In this document: positions 55,586-63,791 of the stretch, one piece after another
How the letters are laid out: every line of letters begins with the position of its first letter
How positions within the stretch are numbered: position 1 is the first letter of the stretch
Source of the DNA: Nannocystis sp.
GTDB taxonomy: Bacteria > Myxococcota_A > Polyangia > Nannocystales > Nannocystaceae
Length of the DNA: 64,000 nt
Reading direction: 5' to 3'
Assembly: GCA_016712315.1 (NCBI GenBank)
Contig: JADJRG010000022.1
Coordinates: 620,001 to 684,000, forward strand
The notes under the pieces: model-generated
Told to the model about the DNA's origin: nothing
Databases searched by the model: none
What the model saw: the letters and a program-made list of their open reading frames with translations, nothing else
Made by a program: the position numbers and the translations under genes

Positions 55586-56760
55586 TCGCGCCCCGGCTCA
55601 CCTGTCTCATGGGGCAGCTCCAGCGTCCCCCCGGCCATCGACGCCATCGCCGACATCGACGCGCCCGCCCCCCCGTCGTGGGCGACCCCCTCGCTGCCCT
55701 CCACGAAGAAGCGGGAGCGCCGGTAGGAGCGGACGAGCTGGCGCACCAGCACCACCACGCTCGCGGTCAGCGGCACCGCGATCATCACCCCACCGAGCCC
55801 GAACAGCGTCCCGCAGACCATCAGCCCAGCGATCACCGCCGCCGGGTTCAGGCCGACGCTGCCGCCCAAGATCCGCGGCGTGATCACCACCGCGTCCAGC
55901 GTCTGCACCAGCGCGAACACCCCCAAGATCCCGACGATCGGACCCCACCCTTGGAAGTCGAGGCCCGCGACGACCAGCCCCAACAGCAGCCCCGTGCCCG
56001 GCCCGATGTAGGGGATAAACGCCAACATCCCGGTCGTGAAGCCCACCACCACCGCCAGCGGCGCGCCGACGATCACCAGCCCCAGCGTATAGAGCGCGCT
56101 CAGCGTCACCATCAGCACCAGCTCGCCGCGCACCCACATCGCCAGCACGTCGGAGATCTCGCGCGCCACCCCGAACACGTCCTTGCGGCTGCGAGGAGGC
56201 ACGAGCGAGCCCATGAAGCGGATCATCCGCGGGAAGTCGATCAGCAGATAGACGGTGAAGATCGGCACCAACCCGACCACCACCAAGAACCGCGACACGC
56301 TCTCTAGCCCGCCGGACAGGCTCCCCATCAGCTCGCGGATCTCCCCGCTCGACAGCCTCGCCGCCACCTCCGCCTGCAATTCCTCCCACAGCAGCCCCGC
56401 CGTCTGCCCGGTGTTCTCCTCGATCCACACGCCGATCGTCGCCATCCGGTCGGGCACATGCGCCGAAAATTCCTCGAGCTGCGCGCTCACCAGCGGCACG
56501 ATCACCGCGATCGCCGCGGTCAGCGCCGCACCGACCGCGCCGAGCACCAGCGTCACCGCCGCGAGCCGCGGCACCCGTCGGCGCTGCAGCCCGACCACCA
56601 GCGGATCGAGCAGGTACGCCAGCACGAACGCCGCGCCCACCGCGATCATCAGCGGCTTGAGCCGCAGCAGCACCTCGAGCCCGAGCCACACGAAGGCGAG
56701 CACGAACGCCGCCTGGATGAACGTATGCGTCCGCGCCGCGTGGCGCGCCAGGTCCTTCAC
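55582..56760 (-). CDS. AI-2E family (PerM-type) transporter
   Basis: 392 residues with about eight membrane helices. The family shape is clear: an N-terminal helical pair (FVWLGLEVLLRLKPLMIAVGAAFVLAYLLDPLVVGLQRR), a periplasmic stretch with amphipathic helices, and FIPYIGPGTGLLLGLVVAGL in the core. The family includes exporters of autoinducer-2 and, in other bacteria, sodium/proton antiporters, so the substrate is open. The GTG start overlaps the PEGA gene stop (GTGA), so the two are one operon. A copy of the dispersed 16-bp motif lies at its 3' end. Confidence 0.88.
   Translation of the reverse strand: MKDLARHAARTHTFIQAAFVLAFVWLGLEVLLRLKPLMIAVGAAFVLAYLLDPLVVGLQRRRVPRLAAVTLVLGAVGAALTAAIAVIVPLVSAQLEEFSAHVPDRMATIGVWIEENTGQTAGLLWEELQAEVAARLSSGEIRELMGSLSGGLESVSRFLVVVGLVPIFTVYLLIDFPRMIRFMGSLVPPRSRKDVFGVAREISDVLAMWVRGELVLMVTLSALYTLGLVIVGAPLAVVVGFTTGMLAFIPYIGPGTGLLLGLVVAGLDFQGWGPIVGILGVFALVQTLDAVVITPRILGGSVGLNPAAVIAGLMVCGTLFGLGGVMIAVPLTASVVVLVRQLVRSYRRSRFFVEGSEGVAHDGGAGASMSAMASMAGGTLELPHETGEPGRD
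55602..55617. repeat. Copy of the dispersed 16-bp palindromic motif
   Basis: CTGTCTCATGGGGCAG, preceded by CAC, in the last codons of the AI-2E transporter gene. Confidence 0.35.
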
Positions 56761-57077
56761 GGCTGCGGCTCTTCCAGCAGCACGGCCTCGATCACCACCG
56801 CCGCCGCCTGCTTGCGATCGACCCGCACCGTCCGCTGCACCGGATAGCGCCCGGGCTTGCGCACCTCCACCCGGTGCACCCCCGGCGCCAGCAACAGCGG
56901 CCCCGCGGACCCCGACGACAGCGCCGCCACCTGCCCGACGTAGTTGCCGTCGACGAACACCTCCGCGTCTTCATCCTCCGCTGGCGCGGTGATCGTCAGC
57001 GGCGCGCTCACCTGTCCTGAAGCGCAGCCGAGCGCCAACGCGCCGAGCACCGAGTAAACCACCAGCGAGCCCCGCAT
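56757..57077 (-). CDS. Small PEGA-domain lipoprotein
   Basis: 106 residues. The signal ends LGALALGC, a lipobox (Cys 18). The rest is a single PEGA-like beta domain: AEVFVDGNYVGQVAAL, then LLLAPGVHRVEVRKPGRYPVQRTVRV. PEGA domains are surface or S-layer associated repeats. It is the first gene of a two-gene operon with the AI-2E transporter. A TCTACT hexamer 7 bases before the ATG (57085-57090 on the plus strand) may be its -10. A copy of the dispersed motif (57012) sits just after the lipobox. Confidence 0.8.
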   Translation of the reverse strand: MRGSLVVYSVLGALALGCASGQVSAPLTITAPAEDEDAEVFVDGNYVGQVAALSSGSAGPLLLAPGVHRVEVRKPGRYPVQRTVRVDRKQAAAVVIEAVLLEEPQP

Positions 57078-57184
57078 CGGCGGGAGTAGACCACAGCCAG
57101 CAGCACCCTGCTACGCCTCCGCGGGGCGCCCGCGCAGTTTTGGCGCCCCGCCGCCGCGTCGCAGCGGCTCCCCCCTGATCCCGC

Positions 57185-57190
57185 TACAAT
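57185..57190 (+). promoter_or_regulatory. -10-like TACAAT before the universal stress gene
   Basis: TACAAT, five of six bases of the consensus, ends 9 bases before the ATG at 57200, predicting a leaderless mRNA. No -35 match. Confidence 0.4.
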
Positions 57191-57199
57191 CGCCCCGCC

Positions 57200-57643
57200 A
57201 TGCTCGAGATCCCGACGCTGCGCTCCATCCTCGTCGCCGATGACTTCTCGGAGAACGCCAGCAAGGCGCTCGACCTCGCCGCCGACCTCGCCCGCCGCTA
57301 CAGCGCCGCCCTCACGATCCTCCACGTCTACGCCAACCCCGGCATCGAGCTGCCCACCGGCTTCATCCCGTGGGAGCACGAGCTCGCCCGCGTGCTCAAG
57401 GCCGTCACCGACGCCCTCGATCGCCACCGCCAGCGCGCCGAGGCCGTCGGCGTCGCGAACGTCCACACCGAAGCCATCGCCGGCCACCCCTACGAGACCA
57501 TCATGCAGACCGTCGAGCGAGGCGCCCACGACCTGCTCGTCATGGGCTACCAAGGCCGCAGCGACGTCCGCCGCATGCTCATCGGCTCGGTCACCGAGCG
57601 GGTCCTCCGCAGCGCCCCCTGCTCGATCCTCACCGTGCTCTGA
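57200..57643 (+). CDS. Universal stress protein (UspA family)
   Basis: 147 residues, the usual single-domain length. The N-terminal strand and Asp of the ATP site are in SILVADDFSENASKALDLA. The nucleotide motif G-x2-G-x9-G-S is intact in MGYQGRSDVRRMLIGSVTE, so it belongs to the ATP-binding Usp class. It is a cytoplasmic protein that probably acts in stress survival. The gene is alone, divergent from the PEGA gene and convergent with the SDR gene, with a hairpin in the 32-base gap. Confidence 0.93.
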   Translation: MLEIPTLRSILVADDFSENASKALDLAADLARRYSAALTILHVYANPGIELPTGFIPWEHELARVLKAVTDALDRHRQRAEAVGVANVHTEAIAGHPYETIMQTVERGAHDLLVMGYQGRSDVRRMLIGSVTERVLRSAPCSILTVL

Positions 57644-57648
57644 CCCAC

Positions 57649-57663
57649 CCCGTCCACGACGGG
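57649..57663. terminator. Hairpin between convergent usp and SDR genes
   Basis: CCCGTC-CAC-GACGGG, a 6-bp stem and 3-base loop in the gap between the two stop codons; it can serve both strands. No U-tract. Confidence 0.4.
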
Positions 57664-57675
57664 CGGATCCGCGCT

Positions 57676-58548
57676 TTACTCGTCCTCGCCCTCATCTTGG
57701 GCCAAACGACGCAGCACCGCCGCCGCGTCGATCTCCTCCTCCTGCCATAACCGTCGCCCCTCCATCCCGCCGGCCACCGTCAGCGCCTCCCCGCTCACGT
57801 GCCGCGCCAGCGCCGGCGACGCCAAGAACAGCCCCGCCCGGGCGATGTCCTCCGGCCGTGCGAGCTGCCGGATCGGCATGGTCGCCAGAACCTGCCCCAA
57901 GACCCCCTCACGGTCGAGCGCTGGCCGGGCCATCGGCGTCACCGTCCACCCCGGCTCGATCAAGTTCACCCGCCCGTACGGATCTAGCGCCACGATCTCG
58001 TTCTTCAGCGTACGCATCAGCCCGTGCAGCCCCGCCTTCGTCACCGCGTACTCGACGTGCCCCGCCTCGCCGAAGCGCCCCGCCGTCGACCCGATGAGCA
58101 CCAGGTTCGCCCCGCGCCCGTCCGTCCGCGCCCCCGTCGCCGCCAGCCCCTTTAAGAAGGCCTGCGCCGTGAAGATCGCCCCCAGCAGGTTCACCTCCAT
58201 CACCTCACGGATCCGCGCCGCCGGCATCTGCCACAGCAGCAGCCCCTCAGGCGGCCAGATCCCCGCGTTCACGATCCCGACGTCGATCCGCCCGAAGCGC
58301 TCGATCCCCGCCGCCACGCACGCCTCACACGCCGCCGGCTCCCGCAGATCCCCCGCCACCACCATGACCCGCTCTCTTTGAAAGAGCGGACCTGCCTCTT
58401 CGACCCGCTCGCGCAGCGCCCCCTCGCGCGCCCCCGCGTGCAGCAGCAGGCGCGCGCCCTCGGCCGCGAACGCCTCTGCCATCGCCCAGCCGATCCCGCC
58501 GGACGCCCCCGTGATCCACACCGTCAGCCCCGCGAGCCCGCTCTTCAT
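57676..58548 (-). CDS. Short-chain dehydrogenase/reductase
   Basis: 290 residues. Classical SDR features: cofactor motif TGASGGIG (about 14-21), VNAGIW (structural NAG), the catalytic Ser in LIGSTAGRFG and YAVTK (Tyr/Lys). After the fold, the tail (about 255-290) is an acidic helix, WQEEEIDAAAVLRRLAQDE. NAD(P)-dependent oxidoreductase of unknown substrate. It starts 24 bases after the adenine deaminase stop on the same strand, so they likely share a transcript. Confidence 0.88.
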   Translation of the reverse strand: MKSGLAGLTVWITGASGGIGWAMAEAFAAEGARLLLHAGAREGALRERVEEAGPLFQRERVMVVAGDLREPAACEACVAAGIERFGRIDVGIVNAGIWPPEGLLLWQMPAARIREVMEVNLLGAIFTAQAFLKGLAATGARTDGRGANLVLIGSTAGRFGEAGHVEYAVTKAGLHGLMRTLKNEIVALDPYGRVNLIEPGWTVTPMARPALDREGVLGQVLATMPIRQLARPEDIARAGLFLASPALARHVSGEALTVAGGMEGRRLWQEEEIDAAAVLRRLAQDEGEDE

Positions 58549-58572
58549 CGCCGCACTCTCCCTCGCCGCAGC

Positions 58573-60282
58573 TCAGGCCACCAGCTCAAAACGATCGACA
58601 TCGACCAGCCCTCGGTCCGTGATCTTCAGGTGCGGGATCACCGGCAGCGGCAGGAACGCGAGCTGCAAGAACGGCTCCTCCAGCGGGCACCCCATCAGCT
58701 CACGCACTGCCCGCCGCAGCCCCCGCAGGCGCCCCTCCACCTCTTCAAAGGGCAGATCGCTCATCAACCCCGCCAGCGGCAGCGGCAGCTCCGCCACCAC
58801 CGCCCCCTCGTGCACCGCCACAAAGCCCCCTTGCAGCGCGATCAGCCGGTTCACCGCCAGCGCCATCGACGCGTCATCGCTGCCGACCACGCACACGTTA
58901 TGGCTGTCGTGGCCGACCGACGAGGCCAGCGCCCCCGCCTTGATCCCAAAGCCCCGCACGAAGCCTCGGCCGATGTTCCGGTTGAGCCCATACCGCGCCA
59001 GCACGCAGATCTTCAGCAGATCCTGCCCCGGATCCGCCGAGCGGATCCCGTCCTTAAAAAGCACCTCCGCGCGCAGCGACTCCGTGAGGATCTGCCCCGG
59101 CAGCACCCCGATCACCCGCGTGCTCGGCCCATCGCCGCGGATCACCAGATCCTCCGGCGAGATCGGCTCCAGCTTGATCGACCCCTGCCCGATCGACGGC
59201 ACCCGCCCGCGCCCGACAAAGGTCCCATCATCGACCACCGCGCCCCCGCAGATCACCCGCACCACCTCACAGCCCGCCAGATCCCCCACAAGCACGATAT
59301 CCGCCCGATACCCCGGCGCCACCAGCCCGCGGTCGCGCATGCCGAAGCCCTGCGCCGCCGACCAGGTCGCGCAGCGGTACACCGCCGGGATCGGCGCCCC
59401 CTTCTTGATCGCCGCCCGGATCAAGTGGTCCATGTGCCCCTCCTGCGCGATATCGAGCGGGTTCCGGTCATCCGTACACAGCCCGATAAACGGCGAATTC
59501 ATCGCCCCGATCAGCGGCGCCAGCGCCTCCACGTCCTTCGACACCGAGCCGTCGCGGATCAGCACCTGGATCCCCTTCTCCAGCTTCTCCTGCGCCTCGG
59601 CCAGCCCCGTGCTCTCGTGACAGTTGCGGATCCGGCAGGCCGCGTACGCGTTCAGCTCGTACCCGCGGACCAGCGGCGCGTGCCCGTCGATGTGCCCGTC
59701 TTGGAACGCCGCCAGCTTCTCGAGCACCCCCTCGTCCTTGGCGAAGATCCCCGGGAAATTCATAAACTCCGCCAGCCCGATCACCTTCGGGTGGCCGCGG
59801 TGCCGCAGCAGCGCCGCCGCGTCGAGGCGCGCCCCTGAGGTCTCGAGCTCCGTCGCTGGCACACACGAAGAGAGCTGCACCCGCAGATCCAGCGCCGTCC
59901 GCTCCGCGCTCGCCAAGAAGAACCGCAGCCCCGCCTCACCGAGCACGTTCGCCAGCTCGTGCGGATCGCAGATCGCCGTCGTCGTGCCGCGCGGCAGCAC
60001 GCAGCGATCGAACTCCGCCGGCGGCACCAGCGTGCTCTCCACGTGCACATGCGCGTCGATGAACCCTGGCACGGCCACCAGCCCGCGCCCGTCGATCTCC
60101 CGCCGCCCCGAGTACGCCGCGTACGTGCCGACGATCCGGTCGCCACAGATCGCCACGTCGCCCGTCCCCAGCTCCCCCGTGATCACGTTCAGCAGCCGCG
60201 CCCCCTTGATCACCAGGTCCGCGGGTTCACGGCCGAGCGCCTGATCGATCGAGCGACGCAGCGCCTGCTTACGGTCTTCCAT
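58573..60282 (-). CDS. ade: Adenine deaminase
   Basis: 569 residues, as in B. subtilis AdeC (577). It converts adenine to hypoxanthine and ammonia in purine salvage. The amidohydrolase metal site is FIDAHVHVES. Further family motifs are DPHELANVLG, EFMNFPGIF, DGHAPLVRG, HESTGLAEAQEKLEKG and CTDDRNPLDIAQEGHMD, plus the C-terminal GHDSHNVCVVGSDD. The upstream region has a promoter-like TTGCGA-17-CATGAT nine bases before the ATG. It is followed by the SDR gene. Confidence 0.95.
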   Translation of the reverse strand: MEDRKQALRRSIDQALGREPADLVIKGARLLNVITGELGTGDVAICGDRIVGTYAAYSGRREIDGRGLVAVPGFIDAHVHVESTLVPPAEFDRCVLPRGTTTAICDPHELANVLGEAGLRFFLASAERTALDLRVQLSSCVPATELETSGARLDAAALLRHRGHPKVIGLAEFMNFPGIFAKDEGVLEKLAAFQDGHIDGHAPLVRGYELNAYAACRIRNCHESTGLAEAQEKLEKGIQVLIRDGSVSKDVEALAPLIGAMNSPFIGLCTDDRNPLDIAQEGHMDHLIRAAIKKGAPIPAVYRCATWSAAQGFGMRDRGLVAPGYRADIVLVGDLAGCEVVRVICGGAVVDDGTFVGRGRVPSIGQGSIKLEPISPEDLVIRGDGPSTRVIGVLPGQILTESLRAEVLFKDGIRSADPGQDLLKICVLARYGLNRNIGRGFVRGFGIKAGALASSVGHDSHNVCVVGSDDASMALAVNRLIALQGGFVAVHEGAVVAELPLPLAGLMSDLPFEEVEGRLRGLRRAVRELMGCPLEEPFLQLAFLPLPVIPHLKITDRGLVDVDRFELVA

Positions 60283-60291
60283 GGGCCGCCG

Positions 60292-60320
60292 ATCATGCCC
60301 CTCGCCGCCGCAGCTCGCAA
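60292..60320 (-). promoter_or_regulatory. Promoter of the adenine deaminase gene
   Basis: On the minus strand TTGCGA (60320-60315) and CATGAT (60297-60292) are 17 bases apart; the -10 ends 9 bases before the ATG. Confidence 0.45.
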
Positions 60321-60374
60321 GCGAGCCGACCGCCGCGCGCTGTGACCCACACCACCACCACGCCCTCCCACGGC

Positions 60375-60402
60375 TTGTCGCCGCCGCCGCCGCGGTGCTA
60401 AG
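60375..60402 (+). promoter_or_regulatory. Promoter of the epimerase gene
   Basis: TTGTCG (60375) and GCTAAG (60397), 16 bases apart; the -10 ends 9 bases before the ATG at 60412, so the transcript would be leaderless. Confidence 0.35.
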
Positions 60403-60411
60403 CGAGCGCCG

Positions 60412-61464
60412 ATGAACGAGCCGCGCACGCCCTCACGCCGGGGCAAGGTCTTGGTCACCGGCGCGGCCGGCCTCGTCGGCGCCAACCTCGTCCGCCGCCT
60501 CTTGGCGGACGGCCACGAGCTCCGCGCCATGGTCCAACCGGGCGCCAACAACCGCGGCGTCGACGGCCTCGAGCTCGAGCGCGTCGAGGCGGACCTGCGC
60601 GACGAGGCCGCCGTACGCCGCGCCGTCGCCGGCGTCGCCCGGATCTTCCACGTCGGCGCCAAGGTCTCCACCATCAGCCCCAGCCCCGCCGAAGAGCGCG
60701 AGATCTGGGACACCAACGTGCTCGGCACCCGCCACGTCATGCGCGCCGCGCTCGACTACGGCGTCGAGCGCGTCGTGCTCACCGGCTCCTTCTCCGCGAT
60801 CGGCTTCGACCCCGACGATCCCTCGCGCCCCGCCGACGAGGAGATGCCCTTCTACCCCTTCACCGACTGGCTCCCGTACGCCCGCACCAAGGTGCTCGCC
60901 GAGCACGAGACCCTCAAGGCGGTCGCCCTCGGCCTCGACGCCGTGATCGCCGTCGCCACCGGCGTCATCGGCCCGCACGACTACCTGCCCTCGCGGCAAG
61001 GTCGCGTCCTCATCGATCAGGCCCACGGCCGCCTGCGCGCCTACATCCCCGGCGGCTCCGAGTTCGTCTCCACCCGCGACCTCACCGAGGGCCACATCTT
61101 GGCGATGGAGCGCGGCCGCAAGGGCCAGCGTTACCTCCTCAGCACCACCCACCTCACCCTCGAGGCCCTGCTCGATCTCTTCGCCGAGGTCAGCGGCGCC
61201 CCGCGCCCGCGCCTGCGGCTCCCGCCGCGCCTCGTCGCCGGCCTCAGCGCCCTCTACAGCCGCCCCCTCGCCCGCTACTTCCCCACGGTCCCTCAGCGCC
61301 TCACCCCCGGCACCGTGCACATCCTCAGCATGAACCGCCGCGGCGACACCACCAAGGCCCAACAAGAGCTCGGCTTTCGCCCCACGCCGATCCTCGACGC
61401 CGTGCGCGAGACCTACGACTTCTTCGTCCGTGAGCGCATGATCGACCCCACACGCCGCCGCTGA
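60412..61464 (+). CDS. NAD-dependent epimerase/dehydratase (extended SDR)
   Basis: 350 residues. The dinucleotide motif VLVTGAAGLVGANLVRRL, the substrate/acid region LTGSFSAIGFDPDD and the catalytic YARTK (Tyr/Lys) are present. The C-terminal part with LLSTTHLTLEALLDLFAEVSGAPRPRL and the overall plan resemble HpnA-like and dihydroflavonol-reductase-like extended SDRs. The substrate could be a sugar nucleotide, sterol or hopanoid-linked compound; context does not decide. It is monocistronic, 41 bases before the pirin gene, and could be cotranscribed with it. Confidence 0.88.
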   Translation: MNEPRTPSRRGKVLVTGAAGLVGANLVRRLLADGHELRAMVQPGANNRGVDGLELERVEADLRDEAAVRRAVAGVARIFHVGAKVSTISPSPAEEREIWDTNVLGTRHVMRAALDYGVERVVLTGSFSAIGFDPDDPSRPADEEMPFYPFTDWLPYARTKVLAEHETLKAVALGLDAVIAVATGVIGPHDYLPSRQGRVLIDQAHGRLRAYIPGGSEFVSTRDLTEGHILAMERGRKGQRYLLSTTHLTLEALLDLFAEVSGAPRPRLRLPPRLVAGLSALYSRPLARYFPTVPQRLTPGTVHILSMNRRGDTTKAQQELGFRPTPILDAVRETYDFFVRERMIDPTRRR

Positions 61465-61490
61465 GCCCGGCGGACGAGCCCCGGCCCTGA

Positions 61491-61496
61491 TACAGT
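61491..61496 (+). promoter_or_regulatory. -10-like TACAGT before the pirin gene
   Basis: TACAGT ends 9 bases before the ATG at 61506, with no -35 match and no ribosome-binding site. Confidence 0.35.
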
Positions 61497-61505
61497 CGGC
61501 TTCGC

Positions 61506-62390
61506 ATGGATCCGCATCGCCGCGACAGCGCCCTCGAGACGATCATCATCCCACGCGCCCGCGACCTCGGCGGCTTCGACGTCCGCCGCGCGCTCCCCGC
61601 CGCGCAGCGGCAGATGGTCGGTCCCTTCATCTTCCTCGACGAGATGGGCCCGGTCCGCTTCGCCCCTGGCCGCGGCCTCGACGTCCGCCCGCACCCGCAC
61701 ATCGGCCTCGCCACCGTCACCTGGCTCTTACACGGCGAGATCCTCCACCGCGACAGCCTCGGCAGCCGCCAGCTCATCAGCCCCGGCGAGGTCAACTGGA
61801 TGGTCGCAGGCCGCGGCATCGTCCACTCCGAGCGCACCCCGCCCGCCCAGCGCGTCGGCGCGTTCATGCACGGCCTCCAGGCCTGGATGGCCCTGCCCCG
61901 CCCCTTCGAGGACGCCGAGCCCGCCTTCGTCCACCTCGACGCCGCCGACATGCCTGTCCTGGCGGACAGAGGCCTCCGCCTCGCCCTGATCGCCGGCGCC
62001 GGCTGGGGCCTACGCTCCCCCGTCCCCACCTACAGCGACACCGTCTACGCCGACGTCACCCTCGCCGCCGGCGCCGCCCTCCCGCTCGCCAAGGAGCACG
62101 AGGAGCGCGCCCTCTACCTCATCGAAGGCGAGCTCGAGCTCGACGGCCAGCGCCACGCCCCCGGCCAGCTCCTGGTCCTTCGGTCAGGCGTCGATCTCAC
62201 CGTCCGCGCCGCCCAGCCCGCCCGCTTCTTCGTCCTCGGCGGCGAAGCCATGGACGGCCCCCGCCACATCTGGTGGAACTTCGTCGCCTCCACCCGCGAG
62301 CGCATCGAGGCCGCCAAGGAGCAGTGGCGCGCCGGCGGCTTCCCGCCGGTCCCCGAGGAGCACGAGTTCATCCCGCTCCCCGACGCCTGA
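61506..62390 (+). CDS. Pirin family protein
   Basis: 294 residues, two cupin domains. The metal ligands of the first cupin are visible in RPHPHIGLATVTWLLHGEILHRDSLGS and RGIVHSE. Pirins include quercetinases and redox-linked transcription cofactors, so the role is open. The C-terminal ARFFVLGGEAMDGPRHIWWNFVASTRERIEAAKEQW is typical of bacterial pirins. Two copies of the dispersed motif (61954, 62172) lie inside the gene. It is followed by a strong hairpin. Confidence 0.93.
   Translation: MDPHRRDSALETIIIPRARDLGGFDVRRALPAAQRQMVGPFIFLDEMGPVRFAPGRGLDVRPHPHIGLATVTWLLHGEILHRDSLGSRQLISPGEVNWMVAGRGIVHSERTPPAQRVGAFMHGLQAWMALPRPFEDAEPAFVHLDAADMPVLADRGLRLALIAGAGWGLRSPVPTYSDTVYADVTLAAGAALPLAKEHEERALYLIEGELELDGQRHAPGQLLVLRSGVDLTVRAAQPARFFVLGGEAMDGPRHIWWNFVASTRERIEAAKEQWRAGGFPPVPEEHEFIPLPDA
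61954..61969. repeat. Perfect-stem copy of the dispersed 16-bp motif
   Basis: CTGTCC-TGGC-GGACAG, a perfect 6-bp stem with 4-base loop, the most regular copy in the window, inside the pirin gene. Confidence 0.5.
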
Positions 62391-62478
62391 GGCGACGCAG
62401 TCCGGTCCACAGCGCGCGGAGCCGAGCCGAGCGCGACCTCGGCCGCTCGCAGCCACTTCATCATCGTGGAACGAGCCC

Positions 62479-62500
62479 CTCGCGGCCGGCTGGCCGCGAG
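62479..62500 (+). terminator. Strong hairpin after the pirin gene
   Basis: CTCGCGGCC-GGCT-GGCCGCGAG, a perfect 9-bp stem with 4-base loop, in the gap before the next gene. No U-tract. Confidence 0.5.
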
Positions 62501-62536
62501 CTTGCACCCACCGCGCCCATCGCCGACGATCGCCCG

Positions 62537-63739
62537 ATGTCCCTGAAACAGCTCGCCATCCAACACGCGGTCGTAACCGCCCTCTTCGGCCTCGTCAGCG
62601 CCTGCGCCGGCGATGACGGCGGCAGCGGCTTCACCACGGCGACCACCACCACCAACCCCTCCACGACCGGCGCCAGCGCCACCACCACCGACGGCCTCAC
62701 CGACGACGCCGCCACCATCGACGAAACCACCACGAGCACCACCGCGGCCTCGGAGACCGACGACACCACCACCGACACAACAACCGCCACCGACACCACC
62801 GCCACCGACGCCACCGCCACCGACGCCACCGCCACCGACGCCACGACAACAGACACCACCGGCGAGCCCCCCGTCTGCGGCGACGGCAACGTCGACCCAG
62901 GCGAAGAGTGCGACGACGCCAACGATGACAACCAAGACGCCTGCCTCGACGACTGCACCAACGCCACCTGCGGCGACGGCTACCTCCAAGACGGCGTCGA
63001 AGGCTGCGACGACGGCAACGACGACGACGGGGACGAGTGCACCAACGCCTGCGAGCTCGCCGCCTGCGGCGACGCCATCGTCCACGAAGGGGTCGAGCAG
63101 TGCGATGACGGCAACCAGAGCAACACCGACGCCTGCACCAACGCCTGTGAGGACGCCGCGTGCGGCGACGGGTTCGTCCAGGCCGACGTAGAGCAGTGCG
63201 ACGACGGCAACCAGAGCAGCACCGACGAGTGCACCAACGCCTGCGAGGAGGCCGCGTGCGGCGATGGTTTCGTCCAGCCAGGAGAGGAGTGCGACGACAG
63301 CAACCAGAACAGCAACGACGGCTGCAGCAACCTTTGCAAGCTCGAGCCGAAGTGCGGAGGCGCCTTCACGACCGGCTGGTGCCCCCAGACTGGAACGAAG
63401 GAGCAGTTCACCCGCTGTGAGAGCGTCGCTGGCGGCGGCAAGACCTGCAACAACCCGTTCATTAAGTACGGAAACGTCGAGAACGGCGTGCCTGCCAACC
63501 ACCCTGGCAACAATTTCACCCTTTGGTGCCAGCAGCTCGGATTCGCTGGATACTCGGGCCAGGTCACCTACGGCAATCGCTCCTGCGACGCCCCCCAGGG
63601 GCGCCTCTTCGGCTGCACCGGTTATGACGAGAACATCTGGCACTGGTGTGATTGGCAAGACGGCAACTGGTACAACCAAGCCCTCAACTACCACAACTGC
63701 AACGACGGTCAGCAGATCGTAGCGATCACCTGTAACTGA
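62537..63739 (+). CDS. DUF4215 Cys-rich repeat lipoprotein with unknown C-terminal domain
   Basis: 400 residues from the ATG at 62537. The signal ends FGLVSAC, a lipobox (Cys 23), followed by a Thr/Ala/Asp linker of about 85 residues. Five DUF4215 repeats span about 113-272 (each CGDGxxxxGxEQCDDGN then C-x3-C). The final 125 residues are rich in Cys, Trp, Asn and Gly (FTLWCQQLGFAGYSG, HWCDWQDGNWYNQALNYHNC). This part is not fibrinogen-like and I do not recognise it. It is probably a surface-displayed, disulfide-stabilised binding protein, a paralogue of the repeat part of 51051-52478. Confidence 0.85.
   Translation: MSLKQLAIQHAVVTALFGLVSACAGDDGGSGFTTATTTTNPSTTGASATTTDGLTDDAATIDETTTSTTAASETDDTTTDTTTATDTTATDATATDATATDATTTDTTGEPPVCGDGNVDPGEECDDANDDNQDACLDDCTNATCGDGYLQDGVEGCDDGNDDDGDECTNACELAACGDAIVHEGVEQCDDGNQSNTDACTNACEDAACGDGFVQADVEQCDDGNQSSTDECTNACEEAACGDGFVQPGEECDDSNQNSNDGCSNLCKLEPKCGGAFTTGWCPQTGTKEQFTRCESVAGGGKTCNNPFIKYGNVENGVPANHPGNNFTLWCQQLGFAGYSGQVTYGNRSCDAPQGRLFGCTGYDENIWHWCDWQDGNWYNQALNYHNCNDGQQIVAITCN
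62783..62845. repeat. 15-bp tandem repeat in the Thr-rich linker
   Basis: The unit GCCACCGCCACCGAC (encoding ATATD) is repeated about four times with few changes. As a multiple of three it changes only linker length. Confidence 0.7.
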
Positions 63740-63746
63740 TCGCTAC
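63719..63746 (+). terminator. Hairpin overlapping the stop codon of the DUF4215 gene
   Basis: GTAGCGATCA and TGATCGCTAC form a perfect 10-bp stem around an 8-base loop; the right arm contains the TGA stop codon. Confidence 0.45.
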
Positions 63747-63758
63747 GCCTCGGGAGCC

Positions 63759-63786
63759 ACGCCGCAGCGCCCGCGCGCTGCGGCGT
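63759..63786. terminator. Strong hairpin between convergent genes
   Basis: ACGCCGCAGCGC-CCGC-GCGCTGCGGCGT, a perfect 12-bp stem with 4-base loop, between the convergent stops at 63739 and 63792. It can end transcription from both sides. Confidence 0.6.
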
Positions 63787-63791
63787 CGACC

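Noticed and set aside
62783..62845. Regular tandem repeat resembling a CRISPR or phase-variable tract
   Set aside because: No spacers. The 15-base unit encodes a linker in frame and cannot switch the gene on or off.
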